A stretch of 64,000 nucleotides of DNA from Flavobacterium sp. 11 (GCF_002754315.1 NZ_PEFE01000001.1:434001-498000), one strand, 5' to 3'; counted from the first letter of the stretch, positions 52,873 through 62,551 are shown. Translations and numbers: made by a program. The notes: generated from the letters alone by a model not told the origin.

Positions 52873-55363
52873 AAAAATTAAACCCGAACGATCCTTTTAC
52901 AGTAAAACGATTCGTGTCAGGCGTGTTGAGATAATTGCCTCGCCAAGCGAAATCGATGCGGAACACTTTGAAGATATTCCCAATTCCGGCGCTATATTCC
53001 CAATACACTTTTTCGGGTGCATTGTATATTAAACCCGAAGCATTAATCGCTCTGTTTTCATCAGAAATGGTTCCATAAACCCCTTTTACGGATACAATTT
53101 CTCTCCAATTGAGTTTACGCATAAACGGAATTCTGGAAAAAATTCGACCATTGAAATTGTGATTCCACTGCAAAGTAGCATACTGGTCTGACACAAATTC
53201 ATAGAAATTTAGGTTGCTGAATGTGTTTTCTATGGTGAAATAAGTTTGATTCCCGGGAATAACACTCAGTAATCCTAACGGCACTTTCCCGAAGGTTTTC
53301 CCCACTTCCATAATAATATTGGTTCTTCCTAAAGGCCCTATAATTATGGGTTGTTTGTAATACAATTGTAATTTATCATATTTGAAATCACTGTTTAAAA
53401 GCCCTTTGAATCCATGACTATAATTCACAAAAAAGCGACTAAACGGACTGTCAACATTGCTTCTTTCAACTCCAAAACCTATGGTTTTTCTCTTTGGCGA
53501 ATATTCAACCTGGAAATTAACTTCAGATTGTTTTACTTCGCTTTCGGTAATCGAATTTGCTATATCCGTATAATAATCTAAGCTAAACGTAGTAGAAGCG
53601 GACTCTAGTGTACGATACGAAAATCCTGTTTGAAACGTTAAATTTTTTATGGGCTCTATTTCTATCGCAACGTTAGTCAAATTGATGTTAGTCAATTTCC
53701 CGTTGCTACCGGACGAAAATACGGAGGACGAAGCAAAACTTCTACCCAAAACATCGTTTGTGGTGGTTAAACTGGCGCCTATTTGTTCAATGTCGCGCCT
53801 ATTTCCTCCGGACAAAATGATTCGGTTTTTCTTGTCAACCATCCATTTCCCCGAAAGTCCATATTTGAATTTATCATCATCAAATCCATACGCTGTGTAG
53901 GCTTGAATACGCCAAGGATCGTTAGGTCCAAAATAGGTTCTTCCTCCTACTCGCAATCGCACTCCTTCGACTTCATTGTATCCAAATGTGGAAAAAACAG
54001 GTCCGTAATCGAAGTTTTTAAATTCTACATAACCGCTTCCAAGTATCGAAACCAAACTATACAATCGCTTAAACTTATCTACGGTTTGCAATGTGTCGAG
54101 CATTTTATAAACGCCCAATTCATCCTTGCTTAAGTTTTCAAAACGGTTTTCATTCCAGTATTCATCCGATTTATTGTAGACTTCGTCATCCATATAATTG
54201 ACCTCATCTTTATAAAAAGCTACTGGTTGCTCCTTATTAAATTGATGATTTCTATAAAAACTGGTTCGTTTCCCGTAAACTCCTTTAGAATTTTCTTTTT
54301 TGTTTAAAGCAAAGTCGGACATTAGATAATCCTTGGTCAATAAGAAAACAGAATCACTGACCACTTCAAATTCTTGTTCTAAGTAAATATCTTTTACCCA
54401 GTTGATATTGGCGCTTTTGGTAACTGCCATATTGATTTTCTTTATGGCATATGTAGAATCATTCACCCAAAAATCCCCTTTGAAAGTCAATTCGTTTTTA
54501 CGCCTTGGATAGAAAACAATATTATAACACCACTTATTGTCAATATATGCACTGTCTTTCAAGACATAATTATAGACATCAATTCCTGTTTTAGACAATG
54601 GGCTGGTAAAGCTTTTATCAAAAAAAGTCAAGTAATTGTTGTAGATATTATAATCTGAATACAAGTCTTTCACAAAGGATAAAATCTGTTGGTTTCCATT
54701 AAACCCAGACGTTTTATTGGCCTTTATTTTCTCTTTTACTTTCTTTAATTTATTATCTCCATAAACATCATTGAGCGATTCATTTATAAAAATAGGCAAA
54801 TAGGTTTTCCCGGTTACTCTGGAAGTATCCATTTGATTAAAAATAAACTCCATCCCTTTGAAAAGTTTGTTTTTCATAAAAGCACTATCAATAGAATTCA
54901 TGTCAAATTCTATTTTTTCATACTTTTCCATCTGGTATTGGTCAAACTGATACAATCCGTTTTTACGTTTTCTTTCCCAAATTTTTCTAAGAATATCTAG
55001 CGCAGGATTATTTTTTTTGGACGTTTTTCCGGCAAAAACAACAACTTCGCTTAGGCTTTCGGCTTCACTTAGCTGAATTTTGAAATTGTAATTTACAAGT
55101 TTGTCCAAAACAATTTCTTTCTCAGAAAAACCTACTGAAGATATCAGCAAAATGGAATATGATTTTTGGGATTCAAGGTAAAACTTCCCATCTTCATTAG
55201 TCACAATCCCTTCACTGGAGCCTTTAAAAACCACATTCGCAAAAGGTATAGGCTGATTTGATTTGTCTACCACAATACCGCTCACTTTAGTTTGTGCAAA
55301 AACTGCGCTTGCAGAAACCAATAGAAAAAACAAGAGAAATAAGAGATTCTTTTTCATAATCAT
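52871..55363 (-). CDS. DUF5686 outer-membrane protein with CarboxypepD_reg domain
   Basis: An 830-aa protein with a signal peptide (about 1-23, ending VFAQ), a CarboxypepD_reg-like beta domain (about 25-115) and a large DUF5686 region. The C-terminal half has alternating aromatic beta strands ending RFTVKGSFGFNF, as expected of an outer-membrane barrel. Function unknown. The stop is TAG at 52871, where the intergenic repeat begins. Confidence 0.85.
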   Translation of the reverse strand: MIMKKNLLFLLFFLLVSASAVFAQTKVSGIVVDKSNQPIPFANVVFKGSSEGIVTNEDGKFYLESQKSYSILLISSVGFSEKEIVLDKLVNYNFKIQLSEAESLSEVVVFAGKTSKKNNPALDILRKIWERKRKNGLYQFDQYQMEKYEKIEFDMNSIDSAFMKNKLFKGMEFIFNQMDTSRVTGKTYLPIFINESLNDVYGDNKLKKVKEKIKANKTSGFNGNQQILSFVKDLYSDYNIYNNYLTFFDKSFTSPLSKTGIDVYNYVLKDSAYIDNKWCYNIVFYPRRKNELTFKGDFWVNDSTYAIKKINMAVTKSANINWVKDIYLEQEFEVVSDSVFLLTKDYLMSDFALNKKENSKGVYGKRTSFYRNHQFNKEQPVAFYKDEVNYMDDEVYNKSDEYWNENRFENLSKDELGVYKMLDTLQTVDKFKRLYSLVSILGSGYVEFKNFDYGPVFSTFGYNEVEGVRLRVGGRTYFGPNDPWRIQAYTAYGFDDDKFKYGLSGKWMVDKKNRIILSGGNRRDIEQIGASLTTTNDVLGRSFASSSVFSSGSNGKLTNINLTNVAIEIEPIKNLTFQTGFSYRTLESASTTFSLDYYTDIANSITESEVKQSEVNFQVEYSPKRKTIGFGVERSNVDSPFSRFFVNYSHGFKGLLNSDFKYDKLQLYYKQPIIIGPLGRTNIIMEVGKTFGKVPLGLLSVIPGNQTYFTIENTFSNLNFYEFVSDQYATLQWNHNFNGRIFSRIPFMRKLNWREIVSVKGVYGTISDENRAINASGLIYNAPEKVYWEYSAGIGNIFKVFRIDFAWRGNYLNTPDTNRFTVKGSFGFNF

Positions 55364-55366
55364 TCA

Positions 55367-55405
55367 AAAAAAAAACTTCATCAAATAAATAATTGATGAA
55401 GTTTC
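55367..55405 (-). terminator. Terminator of pdhB
   Basis: On the minus strand AAACTTCATCAA, an eight-base loop and TTGATGAAGTTT are followed by a long T run. It lies about 85 bases after the pdhB stop and just before the DUF5686 gene. Confidence 0.88.
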
Positions 55406-55491
55406 AAATATAGGTATTTAGACATCTAGATTATTTGAAATTTAGACCGTCGACTGTTAAAGTTTATCTAAAAATCAAATTCTAAAAAAAT

Positions 55492-56472
55492 CTATTTTTT
55501 ATACATTACTTTTTTAACCGCTTTTACCACATCACCTGCATTTGGCAACCATTCTTTCAGTAATACTGGAGAGTAAGGCGCTGGAGTATCTGCAGTTGTG
55601 ATACGTTGAATAGGCGCATCCAAGAAATCAAAAGCGCGTTCTTGAACAATATAGGTAATTTCAGAAGCAACACTTGCAAAAGGCCAAGCTTCTTCAAGAA
55701 CCACTAATCTGTTTGTTTTTTTAACCGATGTTAAAATCGTCTCATAATCCATAGGACGTACGGTTCTCAAATCGATAATTTCACAAGAAATTCCTTCTTT
55801 GGCTAATTCATCAGCAGCAATATGGGCTTCTTTGATGATTTTTCCAAAAGAAACGATAGTCACATCAGTACCTTCACGTTTGATATCAGCAACTCCAAGT
55901 GGAATAGTGTATTCACCATCTGGCACTTCTCCTTTATCACCATACATTTGTTCTGATTCCATGAAAATCACAGGATCATTATCACGAATAGCTGCTTTCA
56001 ACAATCCTTTTGCATCATAAACCGTAGATGGAACTACCACTTTAAGACCCGGAGTATTCGCAAACCAGTTTTCTAATGCTTGTGAGTGAGTCGCTCCTAA
56101 TTGTCCTGCCGAAGCTGTTGGGCCACGAAAAACGATAGGTACATTAAATTGTCCACCTGTCATCTGACGCATTTTGGCAGCATTGTTTATAATTTGGTCA
56201 ATCCCTACTAAACAGAAATTGAAAGTCATGTATTCTACAATCGGTCTACATCCGTTCATTGCTGATCCTACTGCAATACCAGTAAAACCAAGTTCAGCAA
56301 TAGGAGTATCAATTACTCTTTTCTCACCAAATTCAGCAAGCATTCCTTTAGATGCTTTGTACGCACCATTGTATTCTGCAACTTCTTCACCCATTAAGTA
56401 TATGGACTCATCGTGACGCATTTCTTCACTCATCGCTTCGCAAATGGCCTCTCTAAATTGTATCGTTCTCAT
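55492..56472 (-). CDS. pdhB: Pyruvate dehydrogenase E1 component, beta subunit
   Basis: A 326-aa subunit of the thiamine-dependent pyruvate dehydrogenase complex. Typical sequences: LMGEEVAEYNGAYKASKGML, IDTPIAELGFTGIAVGSAM, and the C-terminal RITTADTPAPYSPVLLKEWLPN. The alpha subunit gene is not adjacent in this window; in many flavobacteria pdhA and the E2 gene lie elsewhere. Monocistronic, with its own terminator. Confidence 0.94.
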   Translation of the reverse strand: MRTIQFREAICEAMSEEMRHDESIYLMGEEVAEYNGAYKASKGMLAEFGEKRVIDTPIAELGFTGIAVGSAMNGCRPIVEYMTFNFCLVGIDQIINNAAKMRQMTGGQFNVPIVFRGPTASAGQLGATHSQALENWFANTPGLKVVVPSTVYDAKGLLKAAIRDNDPVIFMESEQMYGDKGEVPDGEYTIPLGVADIKREGTDVTIVSFGKIIKEAHIAADELAKEGISCEIIDLRTVRPMDYETILTSVKKTNRLVVLEEAWPFASVASEITYIVQERAFDFLDAPIQRITTADTPAPYSPVLLKEWLPNAGDVVKAVKKVMYKK

Positions 56473-56579
56473 ATTATATGTTGTATGTGTCTAATTTTCG
56501 AAAAGCAAAAATAAATATTTTATATCACTTAAAAGCATAAATTACTTTAAATTAATCATGATTTATAGTGATAATTTTC

Positions 56580-56658
56580 AGGAGCTATTTCCGGCTATCC
56601 GCTGTATCTTCCTGTGGCTAAAGGAGCCACAGGAAGGATGCCGCTCCTATCCGGGCTA
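56580..56658 (+). repeat. Conserved-end hairpin repeat, copy 3
   Basis: Starts AGGAGCTATTTCCGGCTATC, then CGCTGTATCTT, a private GC-rich stem (CCTGTGGC with GCCACAGG), AAGGATGCCGCTCCTATCC and GGGCTA. It lies in the 290-base divergent gap between pdhB and etfB. Nothing else is recognisable in that gap beyond AT-rich promoter-like sequence. Confidence 0.85.
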
Positions 56659-56762
56659 CGAAATCGTAATAGTATTGAAAAATATTATGCATGCATAGTA
56701 TATTATTCGAATTATTATTTTAAATTTGTCAAAGCTTTTTAGAAAAATCAAAATATATACTT

Positions 56763-57509
56763 ATGAAAATATTAGTTTGCATCAGTCACGTTCCTGATAC
56801 TACTTCAAAAATTAACTTTGTCAACGGTGATTCTGAATTTGACACCAATGGAGTACAATATGTAATCAATCCAAATGACGAATTTGGTTTAACGCGTGCC
56901 ATTTGGTTTCAAGAACAACAAGGCGCAACTGTAACTGTTGTAAATGTTGGAGGACCAGAAACCGAACCAACTTTAAGAAAAGCATTAGCAATAGGCGCTA
57001 ACGAAGCCATTCGTGTCAACGCAACTCCTACTGACGGATTTTTCGTTGCCAAACAACTTGCTGAAGTAATTAAAAACGGAAGTTACGATGTAATTATCGC
57101 TGGAAAAGAATCTTTAGACTATAATGGTGGAATGGTTCCTGGAATGATAGCCGGAATTTTAGGATACAACTTCCTAAACTCTTGTACTAACCTGACTGTT
57201 GACGGAACAAATGTAAAAGCTGTTCGTGAAATTGACGGAGGAAAAGAAACCGTAGCTACTACTTTACCATTAATCATTGGTGGACAAAAAGGATTGGTTG
57301 AAGAAAAAGACTTGCGTATTCCAAACATGAGAGGAATTATGACAGCAAGAACCAAAGCCTTGACAATTCTGGAGCCTGTGGATGCAACTGTAAACACAAA
57401 AGCAGTAAAATTTGAAAAACCAGCTCCTAAATCAGCAGTGAAATTAATTTCTCCTGACAATTTAGATGAATTAATCAATTTATTACACAACGAAGCGAAA
57501 GTGATTTAA
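56763..57509 (+). CDS. etfB: Electron transfer flavoprotein, beta subunit
   Basis: A 248-aa AMP-binding subunit of ETF, which passes electrons from acyl-CoA and other dehydrogenases to the quinone pool. Typical sequences are VCISHVPDTT at the start, INPNDEFGLTRAIW and AGKESLDYNGGMVPGMIAG. It precedes etfA by 136 bases filled with AACGATTTT-type repeats and a TCCCGAAGTTTCGGGA palindrome. Confidence 0.95.
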   Translation: MKILVCISHVPDTTSKINFVNGDSEFDTNGVQYVINPNDEFGLTRAIWFQEQQGATVTVVNVGGPETEPTLRKALAIGANEAIRVNATPTDGFFVAKQLAEVIKNGSYDVIIAGKESLDYNGGMVPGMIAGILGYNFLNSCTNLTVDGTNVKAVREIDGGKETVATTLPLIIGGQKGLVEEKDLRIPNMRGIMTARTKALTILEPVDATVNTKAVKFEKPAPKSAVKLISPDNLDELINLLHNEAKVI

Positions 57510-57519
57510 TGTTTTGATT

Positions 57520-57640
57520 GCTGATTGAAGATTAACGATTTTTGATTGCTGTCCCGAAGTTTCGGGAGCAAAAAAAATCGAGGATCATTAATCTAATTTC
57601 TAAAATCAAAATTCTAAAATCGTTAATCTAAAATCTAAAA
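57520..57640. repeat. Inverted AACGATTTT/AAAATCGTT repeats between etfB and etfA
   Basis: GATTGAAGATTAACGATTTTTGA (near 57523) and its inverted counterpart AAAATCGTTAATCTAAAATC (near 57614) flank the TCCCGAAGTTTCGGGA palindrome at 57552-57567. The same motifs occur near 11438, 11505, 11672, 13772, 33075, 33175 and 35070. Confidence 0.7.
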
Positions 57641-57645
57641 TTATT

Positions 57646-58614
57646 ATGTCAATATTAATATACGCGGAATACGCAGAAGGAAAATTTAAAAAAGTAGCAT
57701 TCGAATTAGCTTCTTACGCAAAAAAAGTAGCAGAAACTTTAGGAACTACCGTTACGGCTGTAACAGTAAATGCAGGAGATGTTTCAGAATTATCAAAATA
57801 CGGTGTAGACAAAGTATTGAAAGTAAATAACGATAAATTATCAGGTTTTACAGCAAAAGCATACGCTGATGTTATCAAACAAGCTGCTCAAAAAGAAAAC
57901 GTAAAATTAGTTTTACTTTCATCCACTACAGATAGTATTTATCTTTCGTCACTTGTTGCAGTAGCTTTAGAAGCTGGTTATGCGTCAAATGTTGTAGGAT
58001 TGCCAGTTTCAACTTCGCCTTTTCAAGTAAAAAGAAATGCTTTTTCAAACAAAGCTTTTAATATCACTGAAATTGCAACAGACGTAAAAGTTCTTGGCCT
58101 TGCTAAAAACTCTTATGGTGTTTTTGAAAATGCATCTACATTGACTCAAGAAGATTTTAACCCAACTATTGGAGACAATGATTTTGGTGTAAAAGTAGAA
58201 TCGGTAGAAAAAGGTTCTGGAAAAGTTTCCATTGCTGATGCTGATATTGTAGTTTCTGCTGGTCGTGGATTAAAAGGTCCTGAAAACTGGGGAATGGTAG
58301 AGGAATTAGCTACAGTTCTTGGAGCTGCAACTGCTTGTTCAAAACCAGTTTCTGACTTAGGATGGAGACCTCACGGGGAACACGTAGGACAAACAGGGAA
58401 ACCGGTGGCTACCAACTTATATATAGCGATAGGAATTTCGGGAGCAATACAACACATTGCGGGAATCAACTCATCTAAAGTTAAAGTTGTAATCAACAGC
58501 GATCCAGAAGCACCATTTTTCAAAGTAGCTGACTACGGAGTTGTTGGAGATGCTTTTGAAATTGTACCAAAATTAATAGAGAAATTTAAAGCTTTCAAAG
58601 CTCAGAATTCCTAA
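57646..58614 (+). CDS. etfA: Electron transfer flavoprotein, alpha subunit
   Basis: A 322-aa FAD-binding subunit of ETF. The C-terminal FAD domain is clear: SAGRGLKGPENW, GRGLK phosphate loop, VGQTGKPVATNLYIAIGISGAIQHIAG and INSDPEAPFF. Forms a heterodimer with EtfB encoded just upstream. Ends at a strong hairpin terminator. Confidence 0.96.
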   Translation: MSILIYAEYAEGKFKKVAFELASYAKKVAETLGTTVTAVTVNAGDVSELSKYGVDKVLKVNNDKLSGFTAKAYADVIKQAAQKENVKLVLLSSTTDSIYLSSLVAVALEAGYASNVVGLPVSTSPFQVKRNAFSNKAFNITEIATDVKVLGLAKNSYGVFENASTLTQEDFNPTIGDNDFGVKVESVEKGSGKVSIADADIVVSAGRGLKGPENWGMVEELATVLGAATACSKPVSDLGWRPHGEHVGQTGKPVATNLYIAIGISGAIQHIAGINSSKVKVVINSDPEAPFFKVADYGVVGDAFEIVPKLIEKFKAFKAQNS

Positions 58615-58640
58615 ACAACAGGAAATCATTAAATCGATTT

Positions 58641-58696
58641 AAATGCTACTTAAAAACAAGATATTTGTATCTTTGCTTTTAAGTAGCATTTTTTTT
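58641..58696 (+). terminator. Terminator of etfA
   Basis: AAATGCTACTTAAAA and TTTTAAGTAGCATTT arms form a 15-bp stem with a loop of about 22 bases, followed by eight or more T. Confidence 0.88.
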
Positions 58697-58759
58697 AACA
58701 AAAAATGAAACTTGATTTTCATCAAAAATAAGTACGCTGTACTTACCCATTTAAGAATT

Positions 58760-59383
58760 ATGAGCTTAGTTAAATTATCCATAAAAGGAATTTCATACAG
58801 TCAAACTCAAAACGGAGCCTATGCTTTGATATTGAATGAGGTTGATGGCGAAAGAAAATTACCCATTGTCATTGGTGCTTTTGAAGCACAATCAATTGCT
58901 ATTGCATTAGAAAAAGAAATAAAACCACCACGTCCTTTGACTCATGATTTATTTAAAAATTTCGCAGAGCGTTTTGATATTGTGGTAAAACAAGTCATTA
59001 TTCATAAGCTAGTTGATGGTGTTTTTTATTCGAGTATCATTTGCGAAAGAGATAAAATAGAGGAAATTATCGATGCCAGAACATCCGATGCAATTGCGTT
59101 AGCGTTGCGTTTTAATGCTCCTATTTTTACCTACAAAAACATCTTGGACAAAGCAGGAATATACTTGAAAGCGAATCCGTTGGAAGCCAATAAAGACTCC
59201 CAAGAAATTGACGATGTGTTATCTAATCCAGAGACTTTTGGTTATGAAGAGGAAAGCAATCAGTCTGGAGAAACCTATTCTAAACACAGTTTACAGGAAT
59301 TAAATGAACTGTTAGACCAAGCGGTTTCACATGAAGATTACGAAAAAGCAGCAAAAATTAGAGACGAAATCTCGAAGAGATAA
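58760..59383 (+). CDS. Bifunctional nuclease family protein with UVR motif
   Basis: A 207-aa protein with an N-terminal bifunctional nuclease (DUF151) domain (about 1-135; LPIVIGAFEAQSIAIALE, DARTSDAIALALRFNAPIF) and a C-terminal UvrB/UvrC motif (about 175-205; LDQAVSHEDYEKAAKIRDEI). Plant and archaeal relatives are reported to have DNase and RNase activity; the bacterial role is uncertain. The ATG at 58760 (MSLVKLSIKGI) was chosen; the frame extends upstream to 58712 through the tail of the etfA terminator region. Confidence 0.86.
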   Translation: MSLVKLSIKGISYSQTQNGAYALILNEVDGERKLPIVIGAFEAQSIAIALEKEIKPPRPLTHDLFKNFAERFDIVVKQVIIHKLVDGVFYSSIICERDKIEEIIDARTSDAIALALRFNAPIFTYKNILDKAGIYLKANPLEANKDSQEIDDVLSNPETFGYEEESNQSGETYSKHSLQELNELLDQAVSHEDYEKAAKIRDEISKR

Positions 59384-59437
59384 CTTTATCTTGATTTTCA
59401 TTATTGCATTATTTGATACATAAACGATTAACCTCGT

Positions 59438-59472
59438 AAAAAATGCAGCTGTATTTAATGCTGCACTTTTTT
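59438..59472 (+). terminator. Terminator after the bifunctional nuclease gene
   Basis: TGCAGC, a ten-base loop and GCTGCA followed by CTTTTTTA, about 55 bases past the stop. Confidence 0.8.
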
Positions 59473-59508
59473 ATATATTTTTCTTGACATCTGTTATAAA
59501 ACTAATCT

Positions 59509-60792
59509 ATGAAAACAAAATTTGTCCTTATTGCCGTAACCTTATTTATTTCTACAGTCGTATTTTCTCAAGATTATTATTTACACTGCGGAAAAATTCT
59601 AAACACTCAATCTGGCAAAGAGTTATCGAACCAAACCATAGTTGTTTCTAAAAACAAAATCATAAAAATACAAGATGGGTTTGTATCTAAATCCAAACCC
59701 GAAGACATTGAAATCGACCTAAAAAACAAATATGTATTGCCAGGTCTTATCGATTTACACGTGCATATTGAAGGAGAGCACGACACTAAAAGTTACATGT
59801 CGAAATATTTAGACAACGAGGCTGACGTTGCATTTCAAGCAGTTCGTTGTGCCGAAATCACCCTTCTGGCCGGATTCACAACCGTACGTGATTTAGGAGG
59901 AACCGGTGTTAATATCTCTATAAGAAATGCTATTAACAAAGGAATCGTAAAAGGTCCAAGAATATATACTGCAGGAAAATCGATAGCCACAACAGGCGGA
60001 CATGCAGACCCAACGAACGGAAGCAATAGAAAACTTGTAGGCGATCCAGGCCCACATGAAGGTGTAATCAATTCTCCGGAAGAAGCAGTAAAAGCAGTAA
60101 GAGAACGCTATAAAGAAGGAGCCGATGTTATTAAAATCACAGCTACAGGCGGTGTTTTAAGCGTGGCAAAAAGTGGTAAAAATCCTCAGTTTACTTTAGA
60201 AGAAATTAAAGCTATCACTACAACTGCCAAGGATTATAATATGCTTACTGCCGCTCATGCACACGGTGATGAAGGCATGCAACGAGCCATATTAGGCGGT
60301 ATAAAAACCATTGAGCATGGCACCTTTATGAGTGAAGAGACAATGGAATTGATGAAAAAATACGATACTTATTTAGTTCCTACCTTAACGGCTGGAAAAG
60401 AAGTCGAAAAAAATGCAGAGATTACTGGTTTTTATCCTGACATAGTAGTTCCGAAGGCCAGAGAAGTTGGCCCACAGCTGAAAGCTACTTTTGCCAAAGC
60501 ATATAAAAAAGGAGTCAAAATTGCTTTTGGAACCGACGCCGGAGTTTTTGCTCATGGTACAAATGCAAAGGAATTTGGTTATATGGTTGAAGCCGGAATG
60601 CCTGCATTAGCCGCTATACAATCAGCAACAACAACAAATGCCATGTTATTAGGCATTGGAAATGAAGTAGGACAAATCAAAGAAAACTTTTTGGCAGACA
60701 TTATCGCCGTAGATGAAAATCCTTTGAATACTATCAAAACGCTGGAAAAAGTAGTATTTGTAATGAAAGACGGAAAAATATATAAAAACTAA
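59509..60792 (+). CDS. Exported metal-dependent amidohydrolase (imidazolonepropionase/Xaa-Pro dipeptidase-like)
   Basis: A 427-aa TIM-barrel amidohydrolase with a signal peptide (about 1-20, ending VFSQ). Metal ligands: DLHVHIEG (HxH), the TGGVLSVAKSG region with a likely bridging residue, AAHAHGDEGM, IEHGTFM, and GTDAGVFAHGTNAKE. This set is typical of periplasmic prolidase-like or organophosphate-acid-anhydrolase-like members. The probable role is dipeptide or cyclic amide hydrolysis; the substrate is not determined. Confidence 0.85.
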   Translation: MKTKFVLIAVTLFISTVVFSQDYYLHCGKILNTQSGKELSNQTIVVSKNKIIKIQDGFVSKSKPEDIEIDLKNKYVLPGLIDLHVHIEGEHDTKSYMSKYLDNEADVAFQAVRCAEITLLAGFTTVRDLGGTGVNISIRNAINKGIVKGPRIYTAGKSIATTGGHADPTNGSNRKLVGDPGPHEGVINSPEEAVKAVRERYKEGADVIKITATGGVLSVAKSGKNPQFTLEEIKAITTTAKDYNMLTAAHAHGDEGMQRAILGGIKTIEHGTFMSEETMELMKKYDTYLVPTLTAGKEVEKNAEITGFYPDIVVPKAREVGPQLKATFAKAYKKGVKIAFGTDAGVFAHGTNAKEFGYMVEAGMPALAAIQSATTTNAMLLGIGNEVGQIKENFLADIIAVDENPLNTIKTLEKVVFVMKDGKIYKN

Positions 60793-60823
60793 ACTTGCTT
60801 ACCGCAAAATAGAATAAAGTACA

Positions 60824-61648
60824 ATGAAGCAATATTTAGACTTAGTGCAGCACGTAATGGAAAACGGTTGTCAAAAAGGAGATCGTACCGGAACTGGAAC
60901 GAAAAGTGTATTTGGTTACCAAATGCGTTTTGATTTGAATGAAGGTTTCCCAATGGTTACCACTAAAAAATTACACCTAAAATCTATTATCTACGAATTG
61001 CTTTGGTTTTTAAAAGGGGATACAAACATCAACTACCTTCAAGAAAACGGAGTTAAAATTTGGGATGCCTGGGCAGATGCCAATGGAGATTTAGGGCCCG
61101 TTTATGGACACCAATGGCGCAACTGGAATAGCGAAGAAATTGACCAAATCTCAGAACTTATTAAGGAATTAAAAACCAATCCTAATAGTCGCAGAATGTT
61201 GGTTTCGGCATGGAATCCTTCGGTGCTTCCGGACACTACAAAATCATTTGATGAAAATGTAGCCAACAATAAAGCCGCTTTGCCTCCTTGTCACGCTTTC
61301 TTTCAGTTTTATGTTTCTGACGGTAAGTTATCGTGTCAATTGTACCAGCGAAGTGCTGATATTTTCTTAGGCGTTCCTTTTAACATTGCTTCTTACGCCT
61401 TACTCACCATGATGATTGCACAGGTTTGCGACTTGCAACCAGGAGAATTCATTCATACTTTTGGTGATGCACACATTTACAACAATCATTTTGAACAACT
61501 TGAATTGCAATTGTCCCGTGAGCCAAAACCATTACCAAAAATGATTTTGAATCCTAATATAAAAGACATCTTCGCATTCGATTTTGACGATTTCACTCTC
61601 GAAGGCTACGAACCACATGCCTTGATAAAAGGCAGTGTTGCGGTCTAA
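60824..61648 (+). CDS. thyA: Thymidylate synthase
   Basis: Converts dUMP to dTMP with methylene-THF. The catalytic cysteine is C156 in [13 protein letters not shown], with [12 protein letters not shown] at the N-terminus and [22 protein letters not shown] after the active site. The length of 274 aa is normal. It shares the folate economy with folA, 0.9 kb downstream on the same strand. Confidence 0.97.
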   Translation: MKQYLDLVQHVMENGCQKGDRTGTGTKSVFGYQMRFDLNEGFPMVTTKKLHLKSIIYELLWFLKGDTNINYLQENGVKIWDAWADANGDLGPVYGHQWRNWNSEEIDQISELIKELKTNPNSRRMLVSAWNPSVLPDTTKSFDENVANNKAALPPCHAFFQFYVSDGKLSCQLYQRSADIFLGVPFNIASYALLTMMIAQVCDLQPGEFIHTFGDAHIYNNHFEQLELQLSREPKPLPKMILNPNIKDIFAFDFDDFTLEGYEPHALIKGSVAV

Positions 61649-61655
61649 TCCAATA

Positions 61656-61695
61656 AAAAAACGGTGTTTTAGTTAAACTACTAAAACACCGTTTT
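61656..61695 (-). terminator. Terminator overlapping the stop codon of the CBM48 gene
   Basis: AAAACGGTGTTTTAGT and its complement around a six-base loop. On the minus strand it is followed by seven T. Its upstream arm covers the last codons and stop of the CBM48 gene (stop at 61673). It can also end thyA on the plus strand. Confidence 0.88.
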
Positions 61696-61969
61696 CATTT
61701 CCTGCAAACTCATTCCATTTAAAAGAATCTGCTTCTGGCTCATTTACAAATGTGCCGTCTATAACGTATTTGAATTCATAAGCTGCATCTTTATTTACAT
61801 CAAATACACCTTTGAAAGTACCATTTTTTAATTTGCTTAAAGCTCCTTCAGCAACACTCCAATTATTGAAATCTCCAACAACGGAAGCTTGACTTGCTTC
61901 TTTTGCAGCTACCGAAAAAGTAACTTTACATACTGGTTTTGTTTTAACGAATTGTTTCTTGATTGCCAT
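61673..61969 (-). CDS. Isoamylase early-set (CBM48/E-set) domain protein
   Basis: A 98-aa protein made of one E-set/CBM48-like beta sandwich (CKVTFSVAAKEASQASVVGDFNNW, then EFKYVIDGTFVNEPEAD). Such domains bind glycogen-like glucans or act as AMPK-beta-like modules; as a stand-alone protein its role is unknown. The ATG at 61969 (MAIKKQFV) was chosen over 62026, whose extra residues are not family-like. The terminator begins inside its last codons. Confidence 0.82.
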   Translation of the reverse strand: MAIKKQFVKTKPVCKVTFSVAAKEASQASVVGDFNNWSVAEGALSKLKNGTFKGVFDVNKDAAYEFKYVIDGTFVNEPEADSFKWNEFAGNENGVLVV

Positions 61970-62206
61970 AACTATTTCATTTATAGATTTATAAGACAAA
62001 GGAAATAAAAGAATTTGAACTTCCAACAGAGACCTAAAGATTTAATAGAATAGCCCAAACTATGTTAATTTATGAATAATTCAATAATTATAGGCAGGCT
62101 AAATTTACTATTCAAAAATCAGAAAACGTTTTCATTCTAAATAATCTACGGGCAAAATAGTGACTTTCCAAAATAAATTTTACCTTTATAAACAAAATTT
62201 TGATCA

Positions 62207-62538
62207 ATGGAAAAAGAACTACACGAACAGTACGAGTATGCAAGGAGAAGAATTAAACAAAAAAAAGACTGTATTTTCATTTTGTTCTTTTCGTTTTAGG
62301 GAGTTTACTTTTATTTATTGCTAATAAATTTTTCGAAATTGCCGTAGATTCTCACTGGTCAATTTGGGTAATTACTATATGGTTGTTCCTTTTTATTTTA
62401 CATTTTATAAAAATTTTCATCACGGATCGTTTTATGAATAAAAATTGGGAAAGAGAACAAATAGACCGACTTGTAGCTTTACAACAAAAAAAACTAGATC
62501 AATTACAAACACAGGTTAACAACGACGACCTTAAATAA
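62207..62538 (+). pseudogene. 2TM-domain protein, frameshifted
   Basis: Reads MEKELHEQYEYARRRIKQKK in one frame up to a run of eight A (62259-62266), then meets a stop at 62297. From the A run on, the -1 frame continues RLYFHFVLFVLGS through two membrane segments to NWEREQIDRLV and a stop at 62538. The joined product is a typical flavobacterial 2TM-domain protein of about 110 aa. One missing A, programmed -1 slippage on the A run, or a sequencing error would all explain it. It runs into folA with 13 bases between. Confidence 0.8.
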
Positions 62539-62551
62539 CAGTAAATCAATT

